DNA of 64,000 nucleotides from NCBI RefSeq assembly GCF_900104595.1, contig NZ_FNVY01000003.1, forward strand, positions 310,001 to 374,000. The letters run 5' to 3'. The notes beneath the pieces are model-generated. The model saw nothing but the letters and a program-made list of their open reading frames with translations, was not told the DNA's origin and ran no database searches. A program made the position numbers and the translations under genes. Source of the stretch: Enterococcus timonensis (GTDB lineage Bacteria > Bacillota > Bacilli > Lactobacillales > Enterococcaceae). Of this stretch, positions 27,213 through 36,144 are shown piece after piece; position 1 is the stretch's first letter, and each line of letters opens with the position of its first letter.

Positions 27213-27530
27213 ATGTCTGAAGTAATTACCGATGCAACATTTCACGAAACAACCGATAAAGGATTAGTATTAATCGATTTTTGGGCAACCTGGTGTGGCC
27301 CTTGTCGGATGCAAGCACCAATTTTAGATCAATTGGCAGAAGACTATGACGAAGATGAATTTCGAATTGTAAAAATGGATGTGGATGAAAATCCAGAAAC
27401 ACCACGCTCATTTGGCATTATGTCAATTCCAACTTTGCTACTTAAAAAAGATGGCGAAGTCGTAGAAAAAGTAATCGGCGTCCACACAAAACCACAATTA
27501 AAAGAACTAATCGACAAACATTTAGGATAA
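27213..27530 (+). CDS. trxA: Thioredoxin
   Basis: Cytoplasmic dithiol carrier of 105 residues with the active site ATWCGPCRM and the cis-proline loop SIPTLLL. It reduces ribonucleotide reductase and other disulfides and is itself reduced by TrxB, encoded at 56.1 kb. GGGGGAAC precedes the ATG. A -10-like TATACT at 27178-27183 suggests its own promoter, though no good -35 is seen. A large hairpin repeat begins one base after its stop. Confidence 0.95.
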   Translation: MSEVITDATFHETTDKGLVLIDFWATWCGPCRMQAPILDQLAEDYDEDEFRIVKMDVDENPETPRSFGIMSIPTLLLKKDGEVVEKVIGVHTKPQLKELIDKHLG

Positions 27531-27639
27531 GGCTGTGAGAAATTGGGTTTTGGTCCGTAGAAAATTAGGAAAAGGCATAGAAAATTTTTAATTTCCGTAG
27601 ACTTTTATCTATTTTCCTAGGAACACCAATTTTCACACC
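27531..27639 (+). repeat. Large hairpin repeat, copy A, behind trxA
   Basis: Imperfect hairpin directly after the trxA stop. Outer arms GGCTGTGAGAAATTGG (27531-27546) and CCAATTTTCACACC (27626-27639) pair; the inner core CGTAGAAAATTAGGAAAAG (27556-27574) faces TTTTATCTATTTTCCTA (27603-27619). Both core strings recur exactly in copy C at 59430-59448 and 59477-59493, but the outer arms do not. It resembles published structured-RNA hairpins of Lactobacillales such as Lacto-2; that assignment is inferred. Confidence 0.75.
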
Positions 27640-27677
27640 GTCAATCAGGATGTCGAAAGTGCATTTAAAAAAAACAA

Positions 27678-27717
27678 AAAAACAGGCTGTGACGATTTCT
27701 TGTCACAGCCTGTTTTT
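27678..27717. terminator. Bidirectional terminator between trxA and YflT-domain gene
   Basis: Perfect 16-bp stem aaaaacaggctgtgac (27678-27693) with gtcacagcctgttttt (27702-27717), with A and T ends serving both convergent genes. Confidence 0.92.
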
Positions 27718-27722
27718 ACATC

Positions 27723-28919
27723 TTATAATTTTTTTCTAGCTTCTTCAGCTTTTTTCACATCCGCTGCATAGTCACGATCTCTTAGACTTGGATCGTTCAT
27801 GATTTCGGGATTTTCGTGAGAAAAATCTTCATCAACTAAACCATTTCTTTGGAGCGGAATATCTTTGTTGTCTGGAGTATCCACCGCATCTTGAATGACA
27901 CCAGGATTTTCAGGGTCAATCGGATTTGGAATTGGATTTTCACGATCGGAATCCAACATATTATCGGGAATTTCACTCATAGAACCGGAATCACTAACTA
28001 CAGGATCGGGGTGACTGCCTTGATTTTGCAAATTAGACATTGGTCCGCGTTGTGGTTCTACCATCGTGGATGGTTCTGACTTAATACCAAAATGCGAGTC
28101 ACCAGAGACGTCAGTGCCTAAATTATTTTTTCCAGGATCGTCATTGTCGTTTAATGCGTTAGCGCCTTTTTTTGCGATGTTTTTTGCGCCTTCTTTAACA
28201 TCAGAAACAGCGTCTTTTACTGGATGATCACGATTTTCATCATGCAAGCGATCTTTATCCAGCGTATCTTGTTGATTACTAAAAGGATTTTTTGGATTCA
28301 CCTCATCTTGAATTAAATCTGGATTGTCGAGATCAGCTGCGTTTTGAATTGGATTTGTCCGATTAGGGTTGAGCATGCCGTCTGTTGGTTCACTTGGTAT
28401 TTCACCAGGCATTCCTGGAGTGACTGGCGGAATATTTCCTAGTGGATTTTCATTTAAAGAACCAGGTTGGCCGATAATTGTATTAGCAGGGCTTCCTTGG
28501 TTTTTTAAATCAGACATAGGACTAGCATCTGATGCTAAATCTGTTTCTGTTGAAGATTCTGGCATGGCGCCAACTTGTCGGTTATCAGTGACCTCTTCAA
28601 TTAAGCCACCATCTTCTACGGCTAATAAAATTCGCCCTTGAGCCAACTCGTTATAATAAGGCTTCAAAGCTTCTAAATCATCTTCTGGTGTATCAGCACC
28701 AAAAAACTCTTTAATTTTATCCCACCATGAAGTTTGCTCTTCTTCTAAAGAAGAAAAATCGGTTTCGAAACGCAAAGATTGATCCTCAAACTCAGCAGCT
28801 TGTTCTTTTGAACAAAAAACGATAATCTTTTCTTTAGGTGTTCCTTGGGCAATAATCGTGTCTAGCACACTTTTAGCGGCCAAGACATTGGTATAACTTC
28901 CTTTCAGACTTAAAGACAT
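27723..28919 (-). CDS. YflT-domain stress protein with acidic duplicated tail
   Basis: Protein of 398 residues. The first 115 resemble the YflT/general-stress (heat-induced) domain: KSVLDTIIAQGTPKEKIIVF and a conserved WWDKIKEFFG. The rest is hydrophilic, rich in Asp, Asn, Pro and Glu and probably disordered, with two related units: one from Met135 (MSDLKNQGSP), one from Met294 (MSNLQNQGSH), each running on to NPIQN.. or NPIPN.. and then LIQDEV or VIQDAV. Between them lies a lysine-containing helix-like segment (VKEGAKNIAKKGANAL). Similar proteins are stress-induced in enterococci; the function is unknown. The C-terminus is basic (KKAEEARKKL). Confidence 0.7.
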   Translation of the reverse strand: MSLSLKGSYTNVLAAKSVLDTIIAQGTPKEKIIVFCSKEQAAEFEDQSLRFETDFSSLEEEQTSWWDKIKEFFGADTPEDDLEALKPYYNELAQGRILLAVEDGGLIEEVTDNRQVGAMPESSTETDLASDASPMSDLKNQGSPANTIIGQPGSLNENPLGNIPPVTPGMPGEIPSEPTDGMLNPNRTNPIQNAADLDNPDLIQDEVNPKNPFSNQQDTLDKDRLHDENRDHPVKDAVSDVKEGAKNIAKKGANALNDNDDPGKNNLGTDVSGDSHFGIKSEPSTMVEPQRGPMSNLQNQGSHPDPVVSDSGSMSEIPDNMLDSDRENPIPNPIDPENPGVIQDAVDTPDNKDIPLQRNGLVDEDFSHENPEIMNDPSLRDRDYAADVKKAEEARKKL

Positions 28920-29007
28920 ATGGTGTTGCTCCTTTCAAAAAATAATTTTTCTTACACATTAATTGTCCCATGGATATTCAGTTGTGCCAAATGAAAGCCC
29001 TGCAGTC

Positions 29008-29035
29008 TTGACAAATGGATAAATTCCGCTACGCT
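29008..29035 (+). promoter_or_regulatory. Candidate promoter of the 29.1-kb gene
   Basis: Perfect TTGACA (29008-29013), then 16 bases and TACGCT (29030-29035), just before the ribosome site AAGGAGG of the next gene. The -10 match is only moderate. Confidence 0.4.
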
Positions 29036-29055
29036 TAAAATAAGGAGGATGGACA

Positions 29056-29559
29056 ATGAATTTTGAATTAATTTTAGATAACTTAAAAAAATCTCACGAA
29101 ATAGCAGACGGTTTACAAAAGAAACTTGAGGGAAAATTAAACCTTGAGCAACTTTCTGAAGAAGAAAAAGAATGGTTTTTAGGCACGCGAGATTATTTGC
29201 GAGCCTTAGAAGTCGCCACTATGGAAGCGAAAGGCGCCTTTACGCCAGCTGAAATTACACAAGAAGAAATCGGCGAATTGGTAGGGCTTTGGCAAAAAGA
29301 ATTAGCTAGCCAACAAAAAATATTAGGCGGACTCGTCCAACTTTTACAACAGATGGTCGATGAACCAACAGAAAATGCATCGCTCACTGACGGTCAAGCA
29401 CGGCGCTTATTAGCTGCTGTTAAAGATATTTTATTGATGAATAATTGGCAACAAAAAGAAACGGTAGAAATTCTGCCAGCAATTTTCCAACAAGTTCCCC
29501 AAGTAAAACGCGAAACTGGTGAAAAAAAATCATTTTTAGCCCGTTTATTTGGGAAATAA
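29056..29559 (+). CDS. Unrecognised helical protein
   Basis: Protein of 167 residues that I do not recognise. It is predicted by eye to be nearly all helical, acidic in the first two thirds (LSEEEKEWFLGTRDYLRALE, ITQEEIGELVGLWQKEL), with a basic C-terminal tail ending KKSFLARLFGK that could form an amphipathic membrane-binding helix. No signal peptide, membrane segment or catalytic motif is visible. AAGGAGG lies 9 bases before the ATG, and codon use is like that of the core genes, so it is a real gene. It precedes uvrC by 27 bases and may share its transcript. Confidence 0.75.
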   Translation: MNFELILDNLKKSHEIADGLQKKLEGKLNLEQLSEEEKEWFLGTRDYLRALEVATMEAKGAFTPAEITQEEIGELVGLWQKELASQQKILGGLVQLLQQMVDEPTENASLTDGQARRLLAAVKDILLMNNWQQKETVEILPAIFQQVPQVKRETGEKKSFLARLFGK

Positions 29560-29586
29560 TATAGATTTCTATAGATTGAGGTTACC

Positions 29587-31374
29587 ATGAACGAAAAAAT
29601 TAAAAATAAACTAGCGCTACTCCCTGATCAACCAGGGTGTTATTTAATGAAAAATGAAACTGGTAAAGTAATTTATGTGGGGAAGGCGAAAATTTTAAAA
29701 AATCGCGTCCGCTCTTATTTTACTGGCAGTCATAATACAAAAACGGAGCGACTTGTGGCCGATATTGCTGATTTTGAGTATATTGTTACTGAATCTAATA
29801 TTGAAGCGCTACTTCTAGAAATTAATCTGATTCATCAATATAATCCGAAATACAATATCATGCTTAAAGATGATAAAAGTTATCCTTTTATTAAAATTAC
29901 CCATGAAAAATATCCTCGCCTTTTGATTACCCGCAAAGTTTACAAAGATAAAGGCGTCTACTTTGGCCCATATCCAGATGTGGGGGCGGCTAATGAAACT
30001 AAAAAATTATTAGATCGACTTTTTCCGCTGCGGAAATGTTCTAATAAAAAAGATCCTTGTTTGTATTATCACCTAGGTCAATGTCTCTGTCCGTACGTCT
30101 TTCATACCGATCCGCAAGTTTTTGTGGATATGGTAGAAGAAATTAAAAAGTTTTTCAACGGCGGCTATGTCACTTATCAAAAAATGTTAGTGGAAAATAT
30201 GCAATTTGCTGCTGAAAATCAGGAATTTGAAAGAGCCGCTGAATTGCGTGATCAAATTAAAGCCATTGATACGGTGATGGTCCGGCAAAAAATGACCAAT
30301 GCCGATTTAGTCAATCGGGATGTTTTTGGCTATGCAGTAGACAAAGGCTGGATGTGCGTTCAAGTATTTTTTGTTCGCCAAGGAAAACTTATTCAACGAG
30401 ACGTGCAACAATTTCCATTTTATAACGAAGCGCAAGAAGATTTTCTCACCTATATTGGGCAATTTTATCAAAATCCGCAACATATTATTCCTAAAGAAGT
30501 ATTAATTCCTAATGATATTGATTTACTTAGTGTCGAGGCCTTGTTAAAAACTAAAGTTTTGCAACCGCAACGAGGCGAAAAAAAACAATTGGTCATGTTA
30601 GCCAATAAAAATGCCCAAGTGGCTTTATCAGAAAAATTTAATTTGGTGACTCGTCAATCCGAACGAACAACCGGTGCTTTGGAAAAATTAGGCGATGCTT
30701 TGAATTTACCAACGCCAACGCGGATTGACGCTTTTGATAACTCAAATATTATGGGGACGTCGCCAGTTTCAGCCATGGTAGTCTTTATTGACGGGGTGCC
30801 AGCGAAAAATGAATATCGCAAATATAAAATCAAAACGGTCATCGGTCCCGATGACTATGCGTCCATGCGGGAAGTCATTTACCGTCGTTATTCGCGGGTA
30901 GTTAAAGAAGGATTAGACTTGCCGGAGTTGATTTTAATTGATGGGGGCAAAGGACAAGTGGATGCCGCCCGGGAGGTTTTAGAAAATCAATTAGGACTTG
31001 ATATTCCCGTGGCCGGTCTAGCTAAAAATGATCAACATAAAACTAGCGAATTATTGTTCGGACCGAATTTAGACGTGGTGCCTTTAAAGCGAAATTCAGC
31101 AGAATTTTTCTTATTGCAACGCATTCAAGACGAAGTTCACCGGTTTGCGATTACTTTTCACCGCCAACTTCGCAGTAAAAATACGTTTGCCTCAGTGCTT
31201 GATGATGTGGAGGGTCTTGGACCAAAGCGGCGCCAATTTTTATTAAAAGAATTTAAATCATTGAAAAAAATGAAAGAAGCCAGCGTGGAAGAACTAACAA
31301 TCGGCAGCATTCCTAAAAAAGTTGCCGAAAATGTTTATCAAGCGATTCACCCTGAAGAAAACAGCGAAAAATAA
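29587..31374 (+). CDS. uvrC: Excinuclease ABC subunit C
   Basis: Dual-incision nuclease of nucleotide excision repair, 595 residues. The GIY-YIG domain is at the N-terminus ([20 protein letters not shown]). Next come the cysteine-rich region ([20 protein letters not shown]), the UVR domain for UvrB binding (about 200-235), the RNase H-like second nuclease ([19 protein letters not shown] and [14 protein letters not shown]) and helix-hairpin-helix repeats at the end. Complete and of normal length. Confidence 0.97.
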   Translation: MNEKIKNKLALLPDQPGCYLMKNETGKVIYVGKAKILKNRVRSYFTGSHNTKTERLVADIADFEYIVTESNIEALLLEINLIHQYNPKYNIMLKDDKSYPFIKITHEKYPRLLITRKVYKDKGVYFGPYPDVGAANETKKLLDRLFPLRKCSNKKDPCLYYHLGQCLCPYVFHTDPQVFVDMVEEIKKFFNGGYVTYQKMLVENMQFAAENQEFERAAELRDQIKAIDTVMVRQKMTNADLVNRDVFGYAVDKGWMCVQVFFVRQGKLIQRDVQQFPFYNEAQEDFLTYIGQFYQNPQHIIPKEVLIPNDIDLLSVEALLKTKVLQPQRGEKKQLVMLANKNAQVALSEKFNLVTRQSERTTGALEKLGDALNLPTPTRIDAFDNSNIMGTSPVSAMVVFIDGVPAKNEYRKYKIKTVIGPDDYASMREVIYRRYSRVVKEGLDLPELILIDGGKGQVDAAREVLENQLGLDIPVAGLAKNDQHKTSELLFGPNLDVVPLKRNSAEFFLLQRIQDEVHRFAITFHRQLRSKNTFASVLDDVEGLGPKRRQFLLKEFKSLKKMKEASVEELTIGSIPKKVAENVYQAIHPEENSEK

Positions 31375-31379
31375 AAACA

Positions 31380-31410
31380 AAATAAGTTGGGAAAATGTTT
31401 CTCAACTATT
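31380..31410 (+). terminator. Terminator after uvrC
   Basis: Stem aataagttgggaaa (31381-31394 region) pairs with tttctcaactattt, leaving a 3-4 base loop, followed by further T. Moderate because the T tract lies partly in the stem. Confidence 0.6.
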
Positions 31411-31452
31411 TTTGTTTCTTAAATAAATAGTATTTTTACAATGGAGGGAAAA

Positions 31453-32352
31453 ATGTTAGAAGTAAGTCACTTAGTCAAAAAATTCGGCAATTATACTGCC
31501 GTTTCTGATGTTTCATTTACGATTATGCCGGGGAAAATTCTCGGTTTAATTGGTCAAAATGGCGCCGGGAAAACGACGACTTTTCGTTTGATTTTAAATT
31601 TTTTAACGGCTGATTCTGGTAAAATTTTATGGAACGGGCACCCGTTAACTAAAAAAGATTATGATATTATCGGTTATTTGCCAGAAGAACGCGGCTTGTA
31701 TCCAAAAATTTCAATTGAAGATCAGCTCTATTATTTTGCTGCTTTAAGAGGAAAATCGAAAAAAGAAATATCTCCTAAAATTGACTTCTGGTTGGATCGT
31801 TTTGCTGTTAAAGGAAAGAGAACTGATAAAGTTAAAAGTTTGTCCAAAGGGAATCAGCAAAAAGTCCAACTGATTGCCACATTAATTCATGAACCGCAAT
31901 TAATTATTTTAGATGAACCATTTTCCGGACTAGATCCAGTGAATGCCGAGTTATTAAAACAAGGAATTCTCGATTTAAAAGAAAAAGGTTCCTGTGTTAT
32001 TTTTTCATCTCATAATATGGACAATGTGGAAAAAATTTGTGATCACTTAGTTATGTTAAGCAATGGAGAAATGGTTTTAAATGGGCAAGTGCAAGCGATT
32101 CGCGAAAGTTTCGGCCGGACGAAAGTATATTTAGAAACACCAATCACCAATGAGGTATTTTTAGAAATGGCCGACGTCTCACAAGTTACAAAGCGCGAAG
32201 ATGGGGTCACTGAAATTACTTTAGAAGATCCTAATGTCGGCCGGGAAATTTTTGATAAAGTGACGATTGATGGCTATATCACCATGTTTAATCAGCAGCC
32301 ACCAACGTTAGAAGAAATTTTCAAAATGAAAGCAGGTGAAATCCGTGAATAA
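31453..32352 (+). CDS. ABC-2 exporter ATP-binding protein (NatA/YhaQ-like)
   Basis: ATPase of 299 residues with Walker A GQNGAGKTT, signature LSKGNQQKVQ and Walker B LIILDEPFSGLDP, plus a C-terminal domain of about 80 residues as in NatA and YhaQ. It energises the permease encoded next. The start at ATG 31453 is set by GGAGGG at 31443-31448; an upstream ATG at 31441 overlaps that site. The cargo (Na+, peptide or drug) cannot be read from sequence. Confidence 0.85.
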   Translation: MLEVSHLVKKFGNYTAVSDVSFTIMPGKILGLIGQNGAGKTTTFRLILNFLTADSGKILWNGHPLTKKDYDIIGYLPEERGLYPKISIEDQLYYFAALRGKSKKEISPKIDFWLDRFAVKGKRTDKVKSLSKGNQQKVQLIATLIHEPQLIILDEPFSGLDPVNAELLKQGILDLKEKGSCVIFSSHNMDNVEKICDHLVMLSNGEMVLNGQVQAIRESFGRTKVYLETPITNEVFLEMADVSQVTKREDGVTEITLEDPNVGREIFDKVTIDGYITMFNQQPPTLEEIFKMKAGEIRE

Positions 32353-33601
32353 ATTTAAAGTAATTGTTGGCGATGTCTATCGCAAAAATGTTAAAACATT
32401 TTCTTTTTGGCTGATGCTGTTAGTGCCTTTTATTATGGCGGGATTTATTTACGTGATTGGCTATTTTTCTTCTGGCGGCTTTAATTCCGATCAAGCTTTA
32501 GCGGTGATTAGCGATGATCCACAAATTTTACAAAGTGCGGAAGAAGCATTGAAAAATGATTTTGATTTAAAAGATTATCCCGATGAAGCTGCAGCTAAAA
32601 AAGCTTTAGCGGATGAAAAAGTCGATGGCGTTTTAACAATAACCGTGGACCAGCAAAAAGTCAGCGGGCATTTAACCAATACGACTAGTTTTGGCAGCAA
32701 TGACGAAACAATTATCAGCGCTTTTTTGTCTAGCTACCAACAAAGTCTCGTCATGTCGTCGCTTAATTTAACGCCAGACCAACTAACTGCCGTCCAAACA
32801 CCAGCGACATTTTCTGCGCAAAAAGTCACTTTTGAAGATGGAAAAGAAGTACCTGATACTCAAAATGAAGATTTGCAATTTGCAGTGGGCTTTGTCTTAG
32901 TTATTATTATTTTCTTTGTCATTTTGACCTACTCATCGATTATTGCCCAAGAAGTGGCGGCTGAAAAAGGGACCCGGATTATGGAAGTCATTTTGTCTTC
33001 AACGACAGCGCAAACCCATTTTTACGGAAAAATCGTCGGCGTCTTGTTAGCGGCCTTAACCCAATTTGCGGCGTATATTGTGATTGGCGTAGTCGCTTGG
33101 CCATTTATTAAAAAGCAAGATTTTGTAGCAAGCTTTATTGGAAATTTAGATTTATCGAAAATTTTCGGTAGTTTTCTTGTCTATAATTTATTATTTTTCT
33201 TTGGCGGGGTGATGATTTATTCCGTCTTAGCGGCGCTTTGTGGTTCATTAGTTAATAAAAATGAAGATGTGCCAAAAGCAGTGATGCCGGTGACGTATTT
33301 GGCGCTAATTGGTTATTTAATTGGTATTTCCATTGGAACGGGTGATCCGGAAAATATCGTCGTAAAAGTAACGAGCTTCATTCCGTTTCTTTCGTCATTT
33401 ACCATGCCAGTGCGCTTGGCCTCTGATACAGTGTCCACAAGTCAAATTATATTATCACTAGCCATTTTATTTGGCTCCACTATTTTACTCACCTTATTTT
33501 CAGCACGGATGTATAAAGCCAATGTTTTAGTTTATAGCGAGGGCGGGATTTTCAAATCCTTAAAACAATCGTTTGGCATTATGAAAAACGAAAAAGCTTA
33601 A
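32345..33601 (+). CDS. ABC-2 exporter permease (NatB/YhaP-like)
   Basis: Membrane protein of 418 residues with one N-terminal helix (about 17-40), an extracellular domain (about 45-175) and five or six C-terminal helices. EKGTRIMEVILSSTTAQTHFYGKI is the usual ABC-2 type cytoplasmic motif (positions about 215-238). GTG 32345 was chosen because AGGTGAA lies 4 bases upstream; it overlaps the ATPase stop by 8 bases. Resembles B. subtilis NatB and YhaP, the former being a Na+ exporter; here the cargo is unknown. Confidence 0.82.
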   Translation: MNKFKVIVGDVYRKNVKTFSFWLMLLVPFIMAGFIYVIGYFSSGGFNSDQALAVISDDPQILQSAEEALKNDFDLKDYPDEAAAKKALADEKVDGVLTITVDQQKVSGHLTNTTSFGSNDETIISAFLSSYQQSLVMSSLNLTPDQLTAVQTPATFSAQKVTFEDGKEVPDTQNEDLQFAVGFVLVIIIFFVILTYSSIIAQEVAAEKGTRIMEVILSSTTAQTHFYGKIVGVLLAALTQFAAYIVIGVVAWPFIKKQDFVASFIGNLDLSKIFGSFLVYNLLFFFGGVMIYSVLAALCGSLVNKNEDVPKAVMPVTYLALIGYLIGISIGTGDPENIVVKVTSFIPFLSSFTMPVRLASDTVSTSQIILSLAILFGSTILLTLFSARMYKANVLVYSEGGIFKSLKQSFGIMKNEKA

Positions 33602-33610
33602 AATTTAAAA

Positions 33611-33661
33611 CGAGCACGGCAAATAAATTCACTAAATAAATGCGTGTTCCGTGTTCTTTTT
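33611..33661 (+). terminator. Terminator after the ABC-2 permease
   Basis: Stem gagcacgg (33611-33618) with ccgtgttc (33648-33655), one G-U pair, and a T-rich tail. The 29-base loop makes it less sure. Confidence 0.5.
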
Positions 33662-33714
33662 CAACAATCCGGTGTAAAATGAAGAAGACAAAATATAAAA
33701 AGGAAGTGAAGTAG

Positions 33715-34533
33715 ATGCAAGAGATTTTATTAAATAATGGAGTCAAAATGCCTCAATTAGGTTTTGGCGTCTTTAAAGTGCAAGATGGAAAAGAAGCTTA
33801 TGATGCTGTTACTTGGGCACTTAAAGCAGGCTACAGAGCAATCGATACGGCTAAAGTTTATGGCAATGAAGAGAGTGTCGGTCGGGCCATTAAAGATTCT
33901 GGCATTGCTCGGGAAGAATTATTTATCACAACAAAAGTTTGGAATGATGATCAAGGCTACGAAGAAACACTAGCCGCTTTTGCCGAAAGTTTAAAAAAAT
34001 TACAATTAGATTATCTTGATTTGTATTTAATTCATTGGCCGGTTAAAGGAAAATATAAAGAAACTTGGCGGGCGCTTGAAAAAATTTATCAAGACAAACA
34101 AGCACGAGCAATTGGTGTGTCTAATTTTCATATTCATCATCTAGAAGATTTATTGCAAGACGCGGTTATTGTGCCAGCGGTGGATCAAATCGAACTCCAT
34201 CCCACATTAAGTCAAGTCCCATTGCGGACGTGGCTGGCGCGTCACGATATTGCCGTCGAATGTTGGGGACCATTAGGACAAGGGAGTGATTTGAAAAATC
34301 CCGAACTCCTGAAAATCGCCGAAAAATATCAAAAATCAGTGGCCCAAGTCATTATTCGTTGGCACTTACAACATGGCTTTTTGGTCATTCCAAAATCCAG
34401 TCATGAAGTACGAATTGCTGAAAATTTTAATGTGTTTGATTTTGAATTAGATAAAGTCGACATCGAAGCCATCGACAAATTAAATACCGATGATCGCCAA
34501 GGAACCAACCCTGACGATTACGATAAACGCTAG
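33715..34533 (+). CDS. Aldo/keto reductase (2,5-diketogluconate reductase type)
   Basis: NADPH-dependent oxidoreductase of 272 residues with a TIM barrel. The tetrad is visible: Asp in RAIDTAKVYGNE, Tyr in the same motif, Lys in ITTKVW and His in YLIHWPVKG. IPKSSHEVRIAENFNVFDF near the end binds the NADPH 2'-phosphate. It resembles YvgN/YtbE-like enzymes that detoxify methylglyoxal and other carbonyls; the substrate is not certain. It is followed after 10 bases by another aldo/keto reductase gene. Confidence 0.88.
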   Translation: MQEILLNNGVKMPQLGFGVFKVQDGKEAYDAVTWALKAGYRAIDTAKVYGNEESVGRAIKDSGIAREELFITTKVWNDDQGYEETLAAFAESLKKLQLDYLDLYLIHWPVKGKYKETWRALEKIYQDKQARAIGVSNFHIHHLEDLLQDAVIVPAVDQIELHPTLSQVPLRTWLARHDIAVECWGPLGQGSDLKNPELLKIAEKYQKSVAQVIIRWHLQHGFLVIPKSSHEVRIAENFNVFDFELDKVDIEAIDKLNTDDRQGTNPDDYDKR

Positions 34534-34543
34534 GAGGAAAAAA

Positions 34544-35530
34544 ATGTATCAAGCAAATGAAGCACGTTATGATTCCATGGTTTACAATCGCGTCGGAAAA
34601 TCCGGCTTAAAAATTCCCGCTCTTTCACTAGGTTTATGGCATAATTTTGGCGATACGGATTTAATTGAAAATCAACGGGCGATTTTACACCGGGCATTTG
34701 ATTTAGGAATTACTCATTTTGATTTAGCTAATAATTATGGTCCAGAAGCTGGTAGTGCTGAAAAAAATTTCGGGCGGATTTTTAAAGAAGATTTCAAATC
34801 TTACCGGGATGAATTAATTATTTCTAGTAAAGCCGGCTATCATATGTGGTCCGGGCCTTATGGTGAATGGGGTTCTCGTAAATATATTATTTCCTCAGCT
34901 GATCAAAGTTTAAAACGGACTGGTCTAGATTATTTTGATATTTTTTATTCCCACCGTCCAGATCCTGAAACGCCTTTTGAAGAAACTGCCTTAGCGTTAG
35001 ATCAATTGGTGAAAAGTGGTAAAGCTCTTTATATTGGGATTTCTAATTATTCTGCTGAACAAACGCGGGAAATCGGGAAAATTTTCAAAGAGTTAAAAAC
35101 ACCATTTATTATTCATCAACCGCGCTACAACATGATGGATCGTTGGATTGAAGAGGGTTTAACCGATGAATTGTTAGAACAAGGAAAATCAGCGATTGTC
35201 TTTTCTCCATTGGCTCAAGGGTTATTGACTAACCGTTATTTACACGGCATTCCTGAAGATTCACGCGCGCGTCGTTCAGATTCACCATTTTTAACTGAAG
35301 ACAGAGTAGAAGAAACTTTAGCTAAAGTGAAAAAATTAAACGATGTGGCTGAAAAACGCGGCCAAACATTAGCAGAAATGGCTTTAGCTTGGAATTTGCA
35401 AAATCCAGCTGTCGCTTCTGTTTTAATCGGAGCCAGCCGAGTAAGCCAATTAGAAGATAATGTAAAAGCATTAAACAATCTTGATTTTTCTAAAGAAGAA
35501 TTAACAACGATTGATAACGTTTTAAAATAA
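34544..35530 (+). CDS. Aldo/keto reductase (YghZ-like)
   Basis: Oxidoreductase of 328 residues from the AKR14/YghZ group, related to potassium-channel beta subunits. Motifs include YNRVGKSGLKIPALSLGLW, FDLANNYGP (catalytic Asp and Tyr), ISSKAGYHMWSGPYGEWGS and DYFDIFYSHRPD. E. coli YghZ reduces L-glyceraldehyde 3-phosphate and methylglyoxal. The start is ATG 34544 behind TAGGAGG. Probably co-transcribed with the previous reductase but from a different subfamily, so not a simple duplication. Confidence 0.88.
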   Translation: MYQANEARYDSMVYNRVGKSGLKIPALSLGLWHNFGDTDLIENQRAILHRAFDLGITHFDLANNYGPEAGSAEKNFGRIFKEDFKSYRDELIISSKAGYHMWSGPYGEWGSRKYIISSADQSLKRTGLDYFDIFYSHRPDPETPFEETALALDQLVKSGKALYIGISNYSAEQTREIGKIFKELKTPFIIHQPRYNMMDRWIEEGLTDELLEQGKSAIVFSPLAQGLLTNRYLHGIPEDSRARRSDSPFLTEDRVEETLAKVKKLNDVAEKRGQTLAEMALAWNLQNPAVASVLIGASRVSQLEDNVKALNNLDFSKEELTTIDNVLK

Positions 35531-35548
35531 ATGAACGAACAAAAAGTG

Positions 35549-35587
35549 GCGACAAAAAAAGTAAATTTTTTTTGTCGCGGCTTTTTT
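35549..35587 (+). terminator. Terminator after the aldo/keto reductase pair
   Basis: Perfect stem gcgacaaaaaaa (35549-35560) with tttttttgtcgc (35567-35578), then a T tract at 35582-35587. Confidence 0.85.
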
Positions 35588-35633
35588 AAATGTTGTTCCT
35601 TTGCCATAAATCTGAACTATTTTCCAAAATATC

Positions 35634-35662
35634 TTGGCAAGGTTTTATTTGTTTGTTATACT
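35634..35662 (+). promoter_or_regulatory. Promoter of the ntp V-ATPase operon
   Basis: TTGGCA (35634-35639), a 17-bp spacer and TATACT (35657-35662). Transcription would start near 35669, leaving a leader of about 160 nt before ntpF. Confidence 0.75.
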
Positions 35663-35682
35663 TATTTATGTAATTAAATAAT

Positions 35683-35811
35683 ATCGAGGTTGGGCGCAAG
35701 CTTTCAAGGATTATGTTTCTCAAGGGGCTAAGAGAAACTTTTATTTGGACGTGAAGGTAAGCTCGAATCAAAAATTCCGCGCTACTTTCTAATGAAGGTT
35801 GGCGCTTTTTT
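35683..35811 (+). promoter_or_regulatory. Riboswitch-like leader with intrinsic terminator
   Basis: Structured leader of the V-ATPase operon. A closing helix tcgag/ctcga (35684-35688, 35762-35766) encloses the perfect hairpin gtttctc/gagaaac (35715-35721, 35732-35738). Next is a terminator: gcgctactttc (35779-35789) pairs with gaaggttggcgc (35794-35805), one bulge, six T after. Leader bases 35694-35705 (gcgcaagctttc) can pair with the same terminator 3' arm at 11 of 12 positions, so they form a ready antiterminator. The operon is Na+-linked; a Na+ riboswitch is suggested but unproven. Confidence 0.7.
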
Positions 35812-35831
35812 GTATTTTGGAGGTGAAAGAA

Positions 35832-36144
35832 ATGGCAAGAGAAGTATTGGAACAAATTAAAGCCGCCGAATTAAGAAATCACAAAAACTGGGCAGCGGCC
35901 CAAGAAGAAGTGGCGCAACTTGTCACAACACAAGAAGCGCAATTAAATGCAGCGCAAAAGAAACATCATGACCAACTGCAAGAAGAATTAGCCGTGTTAA
36001 AAGAAAAATTAACCGCTGAACTAAAAGAAAAACAAGCGCATCTTTTTTCTAATCAACAAGAGGCCCAGGCACATTTTGAAGCACTATATGAAAAAAATGC
36101 CCCTGAGGCAACTCAATATATTATTGCGAAAGTGAGGGAGAATT

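Noticed and set aside
35714-35755. A 13-codon frame (MFLKGLRETFIWT) in the ntp leader that might be a leader peptide
   Set aside because: No ribosome site at proper spacing and its codons coincide with the perfect gtttctc/gagaaac hairpin, which explains the sequence better.
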